Source of the DNA: AP-15 sp035570935
GTDB taxonomy: Bacteria > Pseudomonadota > Alphaproteobacteria > ATCC43930 > CGMCC-115725
Assembly: GCA_035570935.1 (NCBI GenBank)
Contig: DATMKU010000439.1
Location: forward strand, 1-10,225
Direction: 5' to 3'
DNA: 10,225 nt
Shown piece by piece: positions 1-6,803 of the stretch (position 1 is the first letter of the stretch; each line of letters starts with the position of its first letter). The notes beneath the pieces are model-generated. The model did no database searches and was not told the origin of the DNA. It was given only the letters and a program-made list of their open reading frames with translations. The translations under genes and the position numbers were made by a program.

Positions 1-1
1 C

Positions 2-421
2 ATGACCGGGGTCGGGGCGTTTTGCGGCGCCGTCGCGATCGCGTTTTTTATCAGGCAGCCCTGGTTCTCGCGGGTTTATGTCGGCGGCGTTTTCGCCTAT
101 CTGGTGCTGGTGCCGCTCTTTGCGCTGGCATCGTATCCGCTGCTCGCCGGATCGGTATTGCTGGTTACGGGTGTCGCCAATGCCTGCTTTAGCATCATGC
201 AGGCGACCCTCGTCTATCTGGCGGCGCCAGCCGAGATGCGCAGCCGCGTCTACGGCGTATTGTCGGTGTGCATCGGTGTCGGCATGGTCGGCTTTATTCA
301 GATCGGTCTGCTCGCCGGGTTGGTCGGCGCCTCCTGGGCCGTCGCCGCGACCGGGATCGCGGGGCTGTTGGCGATGCTGTTGACCCGGCGCTGGTGGCGT
401 CCGCTCACCGGCTCGGGCTAA
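2..421 (+). CDS. MFS transporter, 3' end (5' truncated by window)
   Basis: This is the C-terminal 139 residues of a major facilitator superfamily permease. The beginning lies left of the window, so the methionine at position 2 is probably internal. The visible part is almost entirely hydrophobic and holds about four membrane helices. One carries a helix-breaking stretch (GVANACFSIMQATLVYLAAP, residues 57-76) followed by EMRSRVYG. That asparagine/glutamine-rich helix and the P-E-M-R-x-R-V-x-G turn are typical of the last transmembrane bundle of EntS-like (MFS_3/DUF894) exporters. The protein ends in a basic cytoplasmic tail (TRRWWRP). The substrate cannot be told; siderophore or drug export is common in that family. 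No terminator is evident after the stop. The superfamily call is fairly firm and the subfamily is inference. Confidence 0.8.
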   Translation: MTGVGAFCGAVAIAFFIRQPWFSRVYVGGVFAYLVLVPLFALASYPLLAGSVLLVTGVANACFSIMQATLVYLAAPAEMRSRVYGVLSVCIGVGMVGFIQIGLLAGLVGASWAVAATGIAGLLAMLLTRRWWRPLTGSG

Positions 422-542
422 TCGCGCAGCCCGCATTCACAAGCCCCAGCCGCACTACGCGTCAAAATTTCGTCCCGATTCGAGATTGCCGTCGGCCGCC
501 GTAATCGCTAGCTTCATTGGCGAGGTCTGTCGGGAGAGCAGG

Positions 543-989
543 ATGGCAGCGGCAAGCCCGGACCAAGGTGGCGTCCTAGCGCCGTATCGGGTTGTGGCCG
601 ATATGGGAATCTCCACAGGATTCGAGGGCACAATCCGCGCCAGCGATCGGATTCCCTCCGAGGAACTGACGGCGATCCGGGCGGATGTCCACATCCAACT
701 CGAATGGCTTGATGCCATCGAGGCGGCGTTACGCGAGCTGCGCCGCCGCCATATCGAGGACCCGGCCTTGGTGGAAGCCGCGGTGATTGCAGAACAGCTG
801 CGGGCTGCGATAAGCTCTCCCGAGGCGCTCGCTAAATCGCCCAAAGCGCTTTGGGCGTGCCTATACGGATGCATATCGGCGCCGTTTTTGTTGCATTTCA
901 GCTCGGCGGTCGGGGATGACCTAGGCCACGCAACGGCGCATAAAATCGTCGAAATTCTGTCAATCCTGACACGCTACCTCAATCTTTAA
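543..989 (+). CDS. hypothetical protein, orphan
   Basis: I do not recognise this 148-residue protein. I chose the ATG at 543 because a GGGAG ribosome-binding sequence lies just upstream (about 531-535). An in-frame TTG at 486 would add 19 residues but has no such signal. There is no signal peptide. The middle part (about residues 42-92, from EELTAIRADVHIQLEWLDAI to EQLRAAI) is charged, Ala/Leu/Glu-rich and predicted helical, possibly coiled. The C-terminal third is more hydrophobic (ALWACLYGCISAPFLLHFSS), enough for one amphipathic or membrane-associated helix. It is followed after 135 nt by another orphan in the same direction, separated by a short CGGGT/ACCCG hairpin (1002-1015). The reading frame is likely real; the function is unknown. 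Confidence 0.6.
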   Translation: MAAASPDQGGVLAPYRVVADMGISTGFEGTIRASDRIPSEELTAIRADVHIQLEWLDAIEAALRELRRRHIEDPALVEAAVIAEQLRAAISSPEALAKSPKALWACLYGCISAPFLLHFSSAVGDDLGHATAHKIVEILSILTRYLNL

Positions 990-1124
990 TTTGCTGAAAG
1001 ACGGGTACTAACCCGCGAGCCATCGCGCCTCTGACCCCTCGCCCGCAGGCGAATGTGAGGTTGAAGGCGTTCTTGATTTGTGCTAACATCGACGCAATCG
1101 ATGCCGATGCTATGAGGAAAAGCC

Positions 1125-1487
1125 GTGCACTTGGTAATATCTAACCACCCCTGCTCCATCGAAATTGCTACTCGCGACGTGAGCGATGAGGAGCTTTGCG
1201 ACGCTGTTAACCGCAAGTATGATAAAAATCACGACTGGCTCTCGATCCGTATCCTTGTATCTGAATTTGCGTCAGAAGACGGCCAGGTGCAGGATATTCC
1301 TCGGCACTTACGGCGAGGCTTCTTGACACGCTTAAAACAGCTAGGCTCATCGCGTATCTCAGAAGTCCGCCGCGGGCTGGCTGGATTATCTCCAGCCCGG
1401 AAACGCGAAATCCTTCTGGAACTCCTTGCGGAATCACTACCAGAACCATTCTCCAGCGCCGCCTGGTCCCTTTATCTGGCCGATTGA
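1125..1487 (+). CDS. hypothetical protein, orphan, low-GC
   Basis: This 120-residue protein starts with GTG at 1125, preceded by a good GAGG Shine-Dalgarno (1114-1117). The in-frame ATGs further upstream run into a stop. The N-terminus has alternating beta-like residues (HLVISNHPCSIEIATRDV). The rest is charged and helical, with a conspicuous RHLRRGFLTRLKQLGSS segment and an R-K-R-E-I-L-L-E-L-L-A-E helix. No signal peptide or membrane segment is seen. Its base composition is unlike that of its neighbours: the 60 nt at 1201-1260 contain only 26 G or C. It also uses codons such as TTA, CTA and ATA-type A/T-ending triplets that are avoided in the flanking metabolic genes. This suggests recent acquisition. 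I cannot assign a family. Confidence 0.6.
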   Translation: MHLVISNHPCSIEIATRDVSDEELCDAVNRKYDKNHDWLSIRILVSEFASEDGQVQDIPRHLRRGFLTRLKQLGSSRISEVRRGLAGLSPARKREILLELLAESLPEPFSSAAWSLYLAD

Positions 1488-1694
1488 TCGAAGTTTCCTT
1501 TTTGAATCATTACGGTACGCCGGTGCCGTCTACCGGACTGCTGGCGCCCACTCGCTCTAGCCGCACACCCATTCGCGCCGAGCGCGAGGGTGGATTGCGC
1601 GGAAATCGTCGCAGCCGGCAAGCGCGCGATGCTATCCTATCGGATCGAAGCGCGCCGGGCAGCGGCATGGGCTCAGCGGGACAAGGAGAAGAAA

Positions 1695-2903
1695 ATGGCG
1701 TCGACCGACCTCGATCTCGCCCGCGCCGGCAAGCGCGGCGCCGATTACATCGAACGCGCGCGCGTTCTGGCGCCGCTGCTCGAAGACGCCGCCGACGAGA
1801 TCGAGGAACATCGCCAACTGCCGCCACGAGTCGTCGAGGCGCTGATCGAGGGCGGCTTTTTCAAGTTGCTGCTGCCGCGTTCGCTGGGCGGCGCGGAATT
1901 GCACCCGCTGACCTATGTCCAAGTACTCGAAGAGATCGCCAAGGCCGAACCCAGCACCGCGTGGTCCCTGGGCCAGAATTCGGGCTGCTCGATGTCGGCC
2001 CCCTATCTCGACCCGGCGATCGCCCGCGAGATCTTCGGCTGCCCACGCGGCATCCTTGCCTGGGGGCCGGATCTGCCTAATGCCGGCCGCGGCGTCGCGG
2101 GCGCAGGCGGCATCCGCGTCACCGGGCGCTGGGGTTTTGCCACCGGCAGCCGGCATGCGACCTGGCTCGGCGCGCATGTGCCGATCTTCGATAAGGACGG
2201 CACGCCGCGCATGAATCCAAACGGCCGGCCTGTTGTCCGCACCGCGCTGTTCCCAAAGTCAAGTGCCGAGATCATCGACAATTGGCAGGTCATCGGGCTG
2301 CGCGGCACCGGCAGCGACAGCTACGCCGTCGAGGATCTGTTCGTGCCCGAGCCATACACCTGCTCGCGCGACAACGCCGCCGAGCGGCGCGAAGTGGGCC
2401 TGCTCTACAAATTCACCAGCGGCATGGTCTATGCGATGGGCTTTTCGAACGTGTCCCTCGGCATCGCCCGTGGCGCGCTCGAATCATTTATCGAATTGGC
2501 CCGCGACAAGATTCCGCGCGGCGCGCGCAACCCGTTGCGCAACAACAACGTGATCCAGTCGCAGGTCGCACAATGCGACGCCCGGCTGCGCTCGTGCCGC
2601 GCCTTTATTCATCAAACGCTCGAGGAGATGTGGGACGCGGCCGAGCAGACGGGCGATTTCCGCCCCGACCAGCACCCCCGGTTGCGCCTCGCCTCGACCT
2701 GGGCGATCCAGCAGTCGCGCGAGGTCGTCGCCCAGGTCTACAGCGCCGCCGGCGCGACCGCGATCTTTAACGAGAACCCGTTCGAGCGGCGCTTCCGCGA
2801 CATCCACGCGGGCAGCCAGCAAGGCCAGGGCCGCCCGGTGCATTTCGAGACCGTCGGGCAGATGCTCCTCGGCCTCCCCCCGGAGGGACGGATGTTCCGG
2901 TAG
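1695..2903 (+). CDS. acyl-CoA dehydrogenase-fold flavoprotein, probable flavin-dependent monooxygenase
   Basis: This is a 402-residue protein of the acyl-CoA dehydrogenase fold. The order is an N-terminal helical domain (about 1-120, with LLLPRSLGGAELHP at 58-71), a beta domain (about 120-235, with GRWGFATGSRHATW at 144-157 and GLRGTGSDSYAVEDLFVP at 201-218), and a C-terminal four-helix domain. The G-x-x-G-T-G-S-D-x-Y motif is the usual flavin and substrate contact. The end of the protein lacks the YEGT-like catalytic glutamate region of true dehydrogenases. It has RFRDIHAGSQQGQGR (366-380) instead, resembling the R-D-x-H-A signature of group D two-component monooxygenases (HsaA, DszC, HpaB relatives), so reduced flavin would come from a separate reductase. 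No reductase lies beside it. The start at 1695 follows AAGGAG (about 1684-1688). An upstream ATG at 1590 is in frame but has no ribosome-binding site. Substrate unknown. Confidence 0.85.
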   Translation: MASTDLDLARAGKRGADYIERARVLAPLLEDAADEIEEHRQLPPRVVEALIEGGFFKLLLPRSLGGAELHPLTYVQVLEEIAKAEPSTAWSLGQNSGCSMSAPYLDPAIAREIFGCPRGILAWGPDLPNAGRGVAGAGGIRVTGRWGFATGSRHATWLGAHVPIFDKDGTPRMNPNGRPVVRTALFPKSSAEIIDNWQVIGLRGTGSDSYAVEDLFVPEPYTCSRDNAAERREVGLLYKFTSGMVYAMGFSNVSLGIARGALESFIELARDKIPRGARNPLRNNNVIQSQVAQCDARLRSCRAFIHQTLEEMWDAAEQTGDFRPDQHPRLRLASTWAIQQSREVVAQVYSAAGATAIFNENPFERRFRDIHAGSQQGQGRPVHFETVGQMLLGLPPEGRMFR

Positions 2904-2923
2904 GGCATGCGTGTGACAGCCCC

Positions 2924-2942
2924 GAGAAGCGCAAGCTTTTTT
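2924..2942 (+). terminator. rho-independent terminator after the flavoprotein gene
   Basis: GAGAAGC and GCTTTTT pair (with G·U wobbles) across a GCAA tetraloop, and the T run continues to 2942. It sits 20 nt after the flavoprotein stop and just before the convergent DUF2161 gene's stop. In the other direction there is no T tract, so it serves the rightward transcript. Confidence 0.5.
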
Positions 2943-2943
2943 G

Positions 2944-3621
2944 TCATTGCGTAAGGGTCGGTGTCTCCGGAAGGCTGGCGGGCCAGCGCCGCAAGGCGGC
3001 CTCGCCGACCGGGGTGAGGCGATAACGGCCGGGAGCGGTGCGCTCGAACCAGCCGTAGACGTTGCGCCGCAGGATGCGGCCGGCGTCGGGGACGGCATGC
3101 CGCAGGTCGCGCGGGCGGCCGGGGCCGGCGCACAGCTCAGCGGCGCAGGCGAGTGCCCGCTGGCGATAGGCGGTCATCACCGGCTGACGGGTCGAGCCGC
3201 CGGGTGACGGGTCGCCATGCCGGCGGACGTGCTCGCCAAGCAGCCTCGTGCGCCGGCGCCGATCCCGCCGCGGTTTGTAGGGGCCGGCTTCGGCCAGCAC
3301 CTCGACCCGGCCGCGCGCGGCATCGACCGCCAATAATCCCAAACCGATCAGACGGCATAGCCGGCGCACACGCGGATCGCGATCGCGGCCGCGCAGGGTC
3401 GCCGGCACGGCGAGCCACACCTCGTCCGCCGGGCGCATCCGGTCGACCGCCTGCAACAGAAGATCGAGATTGAAGCCGCGCTTCATTTCGACAATCGCGA
3501 GCAGCGGCGGCTCGCCCTCGCGCACCGCGACGATATCGCAGCCGCAGACCTCGCCTTTGACCGCAAAGCCGGCCGCTTCAAGAAACCGCTTCACGGTCGG
3601 ATAGAGTGCGGTCTCGGCCAT
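2944..3621 (-). CDS. DUF2161 family protein, putative PD-(D/E)XK phosphodiesterase/nuclease
   Basis: This 225-residue protein matches the DUF2161 family (COG5482) along its length. It shows the N-terminal E-T-x-L-Y-P-x-V-K-x-F-L-E-x-x-G-F-x-V-K-G-E-V block, then D29 in GCDIVAV and E45-x-K47 in IVEMKRGF. Together these form a PD-(D/E)XK nuclease-type metal site. A basic linker follows (PYKPRRDRRRRTRLLGEH, about 114-131), then GDPSPGGSTRQPVMTAYRQ, which is characteristic of the family. The C-terminus (about 150-215) looks like a winged helix, with NVYGWFERTAPGRYRLTPVG. The family is thought to act on nucleic acid, but its cellular role is unknown. GGAGGA lies directly against the chosen ATG, unusually close, yet the family's conserved N-terminus begins exactly here. 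The reading frame stays open upstream to 3783 without family similarity. Confidence 0.85.
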   Translation of the reverse strand: MAETALYPTVKRFLEAAGFAVKGEVCGCDIVAVREGEPPLLAIVEMKRGFNLDLLLQAVDRMRPADEVWLAVPATLRGRDRDPRVRRLCRLIGLGLLAVDAARGRVEVLAEAGPYKPRRDRRRRTRLLGEHVRRHGDPSPGGSTRQPVMTAYRQRALACAAELCAGPGRPRDLRHAVPDAGRILRRNVYGWFERTAPGRYRLTPVGEAALRRWPASLPETPTLTQ

Positions 3622-3679
3622 TCCTCCAACCCCCGGAACCCGCGCCCATCTTACAACTCGAAACTGCATCCCGCGGCGG

Positions 3680-3817
3680 ATGGCGGTGTATCGCGGGTCC
3701 GGAGAGGCTCGGCTGGGCGAATCGGGCCGGAGTGTCGGGCTGAAGCCGCATCCCCAGGTCAAGGACGAGATGGCTCGGTTCACGGCCGAGGTCGCGCCCT
3801 TGTTCGCGAACGCCTAA
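3680..3817 (+). pseudogene. remnant or tiny rightward gene between two leftward genes
   Basis: A 45-residue frame from ATG 3680 to TAA 3815-3817 has coding-like third-position GC and a protein-like C-terminus (GLKPHPQVKDEMARFTAEVA, then PLFANA). There is no good ribosome-binding site and no signal peptide. It resembles the final helix of a cytoplasmic enzyme whose upstream part has been lost, but I cannot name the family. Its stop overlaps the stop of the convergent permease gene (TAG on the other strand at 3814-3816), so the two frames share bases at 3814-3817. It may be chance, since the opposite strand is also open here. Confidence 0.35.
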
Positions 3818-5253
3818 TCCGCGAGGGCCGACAGCGGGCGGGCGACGCTTTCCAAAGACTGGCGTTCGGCCTTGACGCCGATCGCGAATTCGGTCAACGC
3901 GGCACCGATCATCAAGCCGGCGCCGAGGAGATAGCCGGCGAAGACCGCGCCGCGCTCGCCCGAACCGACCAGGATGCCAAAGAGCCATGGCGACACCGCA
4001 CCGCCGAGCCCGGTGCCGAGCGCGTAAAAAAGCGCGATGGCGAGGGCGCGGGCCTCCAGCGGAAAGCTTTCGCTGACCGTCAGATAAGCGGAACTCGCGG
4101 CCGCCGAGGCAAAAAAGAAGATCCCGGTCCAGCACAGAGTCAGCTGGGCCGCGTCGAGCAGGTTCTCGCGGAACAGCCAGCCGACGACCGCCAGCAGGAC
4201 GCCCGAAAGCGCGTAGGTGGCGCCGATCATCGGCTTGCGGCCGACGATGTCGAACAGCGGGCCGAGCGTCAGCGGACCGAGGAAGTTGCCAAGCGCAAAC
4301 GGCAGGATGTACCAGCCGACCGACGCCGCTGCGACGCCGTAGAACCGGGTCAGGACCAGGGCATAGGAAAAGAAGATCGCGTTGTAGAAAAACGCCTGCG
4401 CCGACATCAGCACGACGCCTAGAACCGCGCGCTGCGGATAGTCGCGCAGGATCGCCAGCGCCATCCGTACCACCGGGGTGCGCGACGACACCCGAAGGCG
4501 CATCGGTTTGGCTGGCGGCTCGCCCGATGCCGGGGCGCGCTCGCCGACCCGGCGCTCGATCGCGCCGATCACCCGTTCGGCTTCGGGCAGGCGGTCGTGC
4601 AGCATCAGCCAGCGCGGGCTTTCCGGAATGTGGCGGCGCAGCAGCAGCACGCCGAGGCCGAGGGCGGCGCCGATCCCGAAAGCGACCCGCCAGCCGAGAT
4701 CGGGCGGCAGCCGGCCCGGCTGCAAAAAGGTCACGGCGCCGAACGCGCCGAGGGCGGCACCGAGCCAAAAGCTGCCGTTGATCGCGAGATCGGTGCGCCC
4801 GCGAAACCGCGCCGGCACCAGTTCCTGGATCGCCGAGTTGATCGCCGAATACTCGCCGCCGATGCCCGCCCCGGTCAGCAACCGGAACAGCGCAAAGCTC
4901 GCGAAATCCCACGAGAACGCGGTCGCCGCCGTCGCGGTCAAGTAAAGCCCGAGGGTCACGAAAAACAATTTGCGGCGGCCGAACCGGTCGGTCAGATAGC
5001 CGAACAGCAGCGCGCCGAAAACCGCGCCGACAAGATAGGCGCTGCCGACGGCGCCGACCTCGGCGGCCGAGAAACGCAGCACCGGGCTTTCCTGCAACGC
5101 GCCGGCGACCGAGCCGGCGAGGGTCACCTCGAGCCCGTCGAGAATCCAGGTGATGCCGAGGGCGGCGACGACAAGGGTGTGAAAACCGGTCCACGGCAAC
5201 CGGTCGAGCCGCGCCGGGATGTCGGTTTCGATGATCGCGGCGCGCTCGGACAT
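3814..5253 (-). CDS. MFS transporter, sugar porter / metabolite:H+ symporter type
   Basis: This is a 479-residue permease with about twelve membrane helices and a cytoplasmic loop near residues 220-265. Helix 1 carries D39 in WILDGLEVTL, typical of metabolite/sugar symporters. Loop 2-3 has motif A, GYLTDRFGRRKLF (85-97). Helix 4 has RLLTGAGIGGEYSAINSAIQ (124-143). PESPRWLM (210-217) is the sugar porter (PF00083) signature after helix 6. A second motif-A-like turn, GPLFDIVGRKPM (331-342), opens the C-terminal half. The substrate could be a sugar, aromatic acid or small carboxylate. I start at ATG 5253, where the conserved region begins soon after; an in-frame ATG at 5304 adds 17 unremarkable residues, and neither start has a strong ribosome-binding site. 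It is divergent from the CreA-family gene and ends against the small frame at 3680-3817. Confidence 0.9.
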   Translation of the reverse strand: MSERAAIIETDIPARLDRLPWTGFHTLVVAALGITWILDGLEVTLAGSVAGALQESPVLRFSAAEVGAVGSAYLVGAVFGALLFGYLTDRFGRRKLFFVTLGLYLTATAATAFSWDFASFALFRLLTGAGIGGEYSAINSAIQELVPARFRGRTDLAINGSFWLGAALGAFGAVTFLQPGRLPPDLGWRVAFGIGAALGLGVLLLRRHIPESPRWLMLHDRLPEAERVIGAIERRVGERAPASGEPPAKPMRLRVSSRTPVVRMALAILRDYPQRAVLGVVLMSAQAFFYNAIFFSYALVLTRFYGVAAASVGWYILPFALGNFLGPLTLGPLFDIVGRKPMIGATYALSGVLLAVVGWLFRENLLDAAQLTLCWTGIFFFASAAASSAYLTVSESFPLEARALAIALFYALGTGLGGAVSPWLFGILVGSGERGAVFAGYLLGAGLMIGAALTEFAIGVKAERQSLESVARPLSALAD

Positions 5254-5396
5254 GCCTCTGTCTAACACCGGCCGGTTGCCATCGTTGCCGGCCGAGCGGC
5301 GCATCGCCGGCTGTTGCCGGGAGAAGTTTGGGCAACCCTCGCCTATATCCTCGCCGACGCTGCCGCTGCCCTTTGCCCCTGCGCGAGGATGACCCG

Positions 5397-5876
5397 ATGA
5401 CCCGTTTCTTGTTGCCCGCGATCTTGCTGAGCCTCCTCTGCGGTGGCGCGCGCGCCGACGTCGTCGGCAGCTTTGCCAACGACTGGACCGGCAACGGCCT
5501 GGTCGTCGAAGCCTTTGCCGACCCGGGCGTGGCCGGCGTCACCTGCCACGTCGTCCATTTCGACCGCGGCGTCATCGACCGGCTGACCAAGGGGAACTGG
5601 TTCGAGAACCCGTCGAACAGCGCCATTTCCTGCGCCCAGACCGGGCCGATTACAGTCGGCAAGATCGCGCTCGGGCAGAAGGGCGAGGAGATCTTCTCGC
5701 AACGGATGAGCCTGTTCTTCAAGTCGATCGCGGTGCGCCGGATCTACGACCAGAAGACCGACGCCCTCGTCTATGTCGCCTACAGCCGGCAGATCAAGGA
5801 CGCGAGCGCCAAGATGGGCCTCTCGACGGTCTCGCTCTACAACGCCCGTCCGACCTGGACCGGGGCCAAACCGTGA
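5397..5876 (+). CDS. creA: CreA family periplasmic protein
   Basis: This 159-residue protein is about the size of E. coli CreA (COG3045). The N-terminus is a Sec signal peptide (MTRFLLPAILLSLLCGGARA, likely cut after residue 20). The mature part has the family's VVGSFANDWTGNGLVVEAF start and the DPGVAGVTCHVV segment with C50. It also has NSAISCAQTGPI with C79, then FFKSIAVRRIYDQKTDALVYVAYS (108-131), in which R-I-Y-D-x-x-x-x-x-L-V-Y is the family hallmark. The two cysteines may form a disulfide in the periplasm. The function of CreA is not established. The ATG at 5397 follows GAGG at about 5385-5388 with good spacing. It is divergent from the MFS gene, and the 143 nt between them must hold both promoters. 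Confidence 0.9.
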   Translation: MTRFLLPAILLSLLCGGARADVVGSFANDWTGNGLVVEAFADPGVAGVTCHVVHFDRGVIDRLTKGNWFENPSNSAISCAQTGPITVGKIALGQKGEEIFSQRMSLFFKSIAVRRIYDQKTDALVYVAYSRQIKDASAKMGLSTVSLYNARPTWTGAKP

Positions 5877-5892
5877 GCGCGGCCGGGGAGCC

Positions 5893-5928
5893 AAATTCCC
5901 GTACAACCGGGAAAAAACCGGGAATTTT
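5893..5928 (+). terminator. hairpin after the CreA gene, possible terminator
   Basis: AAATTCCCG (5893-5901) and CGGGAATTT (5919-5927) are perfect 9-bp inverted repeats around a 17-nt loop, with one more T at 5928. It begins 17 nt after the CreA stop, the right place for a terminator, but the T tract is short. It is also part of the AACCGGGAA repeat cluster and may simply be one face of it. Confidence 0.4.
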
Positions 5929-6062
5929 CCGGCGCCGCAGCACCCCATAAACCAAAATAATGCATTATATCAACAATCTGGAGGAATTAGCCGAGGGCAA
6001 GAACCGGGAATTTCTCAGCGCTAACCGGGAGTTGTTTTCACCGAACCGGGAAATAACGGGAA
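5905..6062 (+). repeat. dispersed AACCGGGAA repeat cluster
   Basis: Six close copies of one short word occur in 158 nt. AACCGGGAA is at 5905-5913, 5916-5924, 6002-6010 and 6044-6052; AACCGGGA is at 6023-6030; AACGGGAA is at 6055-6062. All face the same way. An inverted copy of its core (AAATTCCCG) precedes them. Read as protein, several copies give N-R-E-[FLI], so spurious frames through this stretch show NREF/NREL/NREI repeats. Spacing is irregular (11, 86, 21, 21, 11 nt from start to start), which excludes a CRISPR. The flanks are A/T-richer than the surrounding genes. Function unknown; an intergenic repeat family is likely. Confidence 0.6.
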
Positions 6063-6407
6063 TTGCCGCCTTCGCCCATCAACGGACGGCCGTCATGATA
6101 TTGGCTGGCGCTCCATCACACCGCGTTCAATCCGCCACCACCGCGTCAGGGCAGCGCGTGAAGGTCAACACGTCCCTGCTCCACCGTCGATTTATGTACA
6201 GCGGGATTGTGGCGAAAAAGCCGTTCGTTCCGGGTGAACGGCTTGGCTCGCCGAATAGCGATGCGAGGAGCACCGAAAGCCGCCGAGGGTATCCCCGATG
6301 CCTGGAACGTCTTTCCGCTCACCAGGCGGTCATTGTGTGGACGGCCTGCGCCATTGCCGAGCGGAAGATCCATGGGCAGCGCTTGGGCTATGTTGCAATC
6401 TTGCAAG
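6063..6407. other. gene-poor stretch, no convincing coding sequence
   Basis: No frame here has a credible start, ribosome-binding site and protein-like composition together. Frames do stay open on both strands: an open frame from 5960 runs through into the gene at 6512, but its N-terminal part is repeat-derived and unlike a protein. The one clear structure is the hairpin at 6218-6244. Confidence 0.4.
6218..6244 (-). terminator. perfect 9-bp hairpin with T run on the minus strand
   Basis: AAGCCGTTC (6218-6226) and GAACGGCTT (6236-6244) pair perfectly with a 9-nt loop. On the minus strand the stem runs into TTTTT followed by CG, the form of a weak rho-independent terminator for leftward transcription. 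No leftward gene is evident upstream, so the transcript it would end is unknown. Confidence 0.35.
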
Positions 6408-6415
6408 TTGACGAA

Positions 6416-6444
6416 TTGACGGAGTCGCCTGGCCGCTCTACCTT
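6416..6444 (+). promoter_or_regulatory. candidate promoter of the small two-gene cassette
   Basis: TTGACG (6416-6421) is followed after a 17-nt spacer by TACCTT (6439-6444), about 70 nt before the cassette's first ATG. The -35 box is strong; the -10 box is poor. A second TTGACG lies 8 nt further upstream (6408-6413), and TTGCAATCTTGCAA precedes both, a short palindromic pair that might bind a regulator. An imperfect hairpin (CCCGCG 6447-6452 with CGCGGG 6477-6482) would fall in the leader. Confidence 0.3.
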
Positions 6445-6511
6445 CGCCCGCGGAACGGACAGGCAGCGTCCCTGTTCGCGGGATCAGGGGCCGGGCGGAG
6501 ATAGTCAAGCG

Positions 6512-6796
6512 ATGCCGCAGACCACAGCAATTCGGGTCACCTATCGGTTCATCGACGGGCTGCATGTGTACACGTCCGAGGACGTGTACGGCCTCTATGT
6601 GGCGAACCAAGACCCGCAACGCGCCTACGATGCGGTTGCCCCTTCGCTGCAAAAGCTGATCTGCCTGAACGAAGGCATGAAGTGCCGCGTCGAGCCGGCT
6701 CTGACCTACTCCGAGCTTTTGCGGTCCGCGCATCATCCTGACCAACCGTTGGTACCGGAAATCACCTCGCGCAGCTTCGTCGCGCACGCGGCCTGA
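6512..6796 (+). CDS. small protein, HicB-like antitoxin candidate
   Basis: This 94-residue protein is the first gene of a tight pair. The order of predicted elements is beta (TAIRVTYRFID), beta (GLHVYTSED), beta (VYGLYVANQD), a helix (PQRAYDAVAPSLQKLICLNEG, residues 35-55), then beta (KCRVEP). This beta-beta-beta-helix-beta order, with the G-L-Y-V-A turn before the helix, is that of HicB-type antitoxin N-domains. A short C-terminal tail (about 67-94) could be the toxin-contacting part; no classic DNA-binding domain is visible. The start at ATG 6512 is the first with protein-like sequence behind it. A purine-rich CGGAGA lies about 11 nt upstream, somewhat far. The coding call is firmer than the HicB analogy, which rests on fold order and context only. 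Confidence 0.6.
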   Translation: MPQTTAIRVTYRFIDGLHVYTSEDVYGLYVANQDPQRAYDAVAPSLQKLICLNEGMKCRVEPALTYSELLRSAHHPDQPLVPEITSRSFVAHAA

Positions 6797-6803
6797 ACAA
6801 CTC

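Noticed and set aside
1590..1694. Longer N-terminus for the flavoprotein (start at 1590)
   Set aside because: The extra 35 residues are unlike the family, there is no ribosome-binding site at 1590, and AAGGAG precedes the ATG at 1695.
4597..5265. Rightward 222-codon frame antisense to the permease
   Set aside because: Low-complexity Arg/Ala/Gly/Glu sequence without motifs; antisense shadow of the MFS gene.
5254..5396. Promoters for the divergent permease and CreA genes
   Set aside because: Several GC-rich palindromes (CGGCCGG, CCGGCCG) and a TATATC (5344-5349) occur, but no pair of boxes has acceptable spacing, so none is claimed.
3578..5722. A 714-codon leftward open frame across the permease
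   Set aside because: It is a shadow of the MFS gene in another frame: Arg/Ala/Gly-rich, no domains, and it crosses the CreA gene. High GC keeps it open.
5905..6062. CRISPR array
   Set aside because: The repeats are only 8-9 nt, the spacing varies from 11 to 86 nt, and no cas gene is present.
5960..6511. A 278-codon frame containing NREF/NREL/NREI repeats joined to the HicB-like gene
   Set aside because: The N-terminal part is a reading of the AACCGGGAA repeats and of non-coding DNA; protein-like sequence begins only at ATG 6512.
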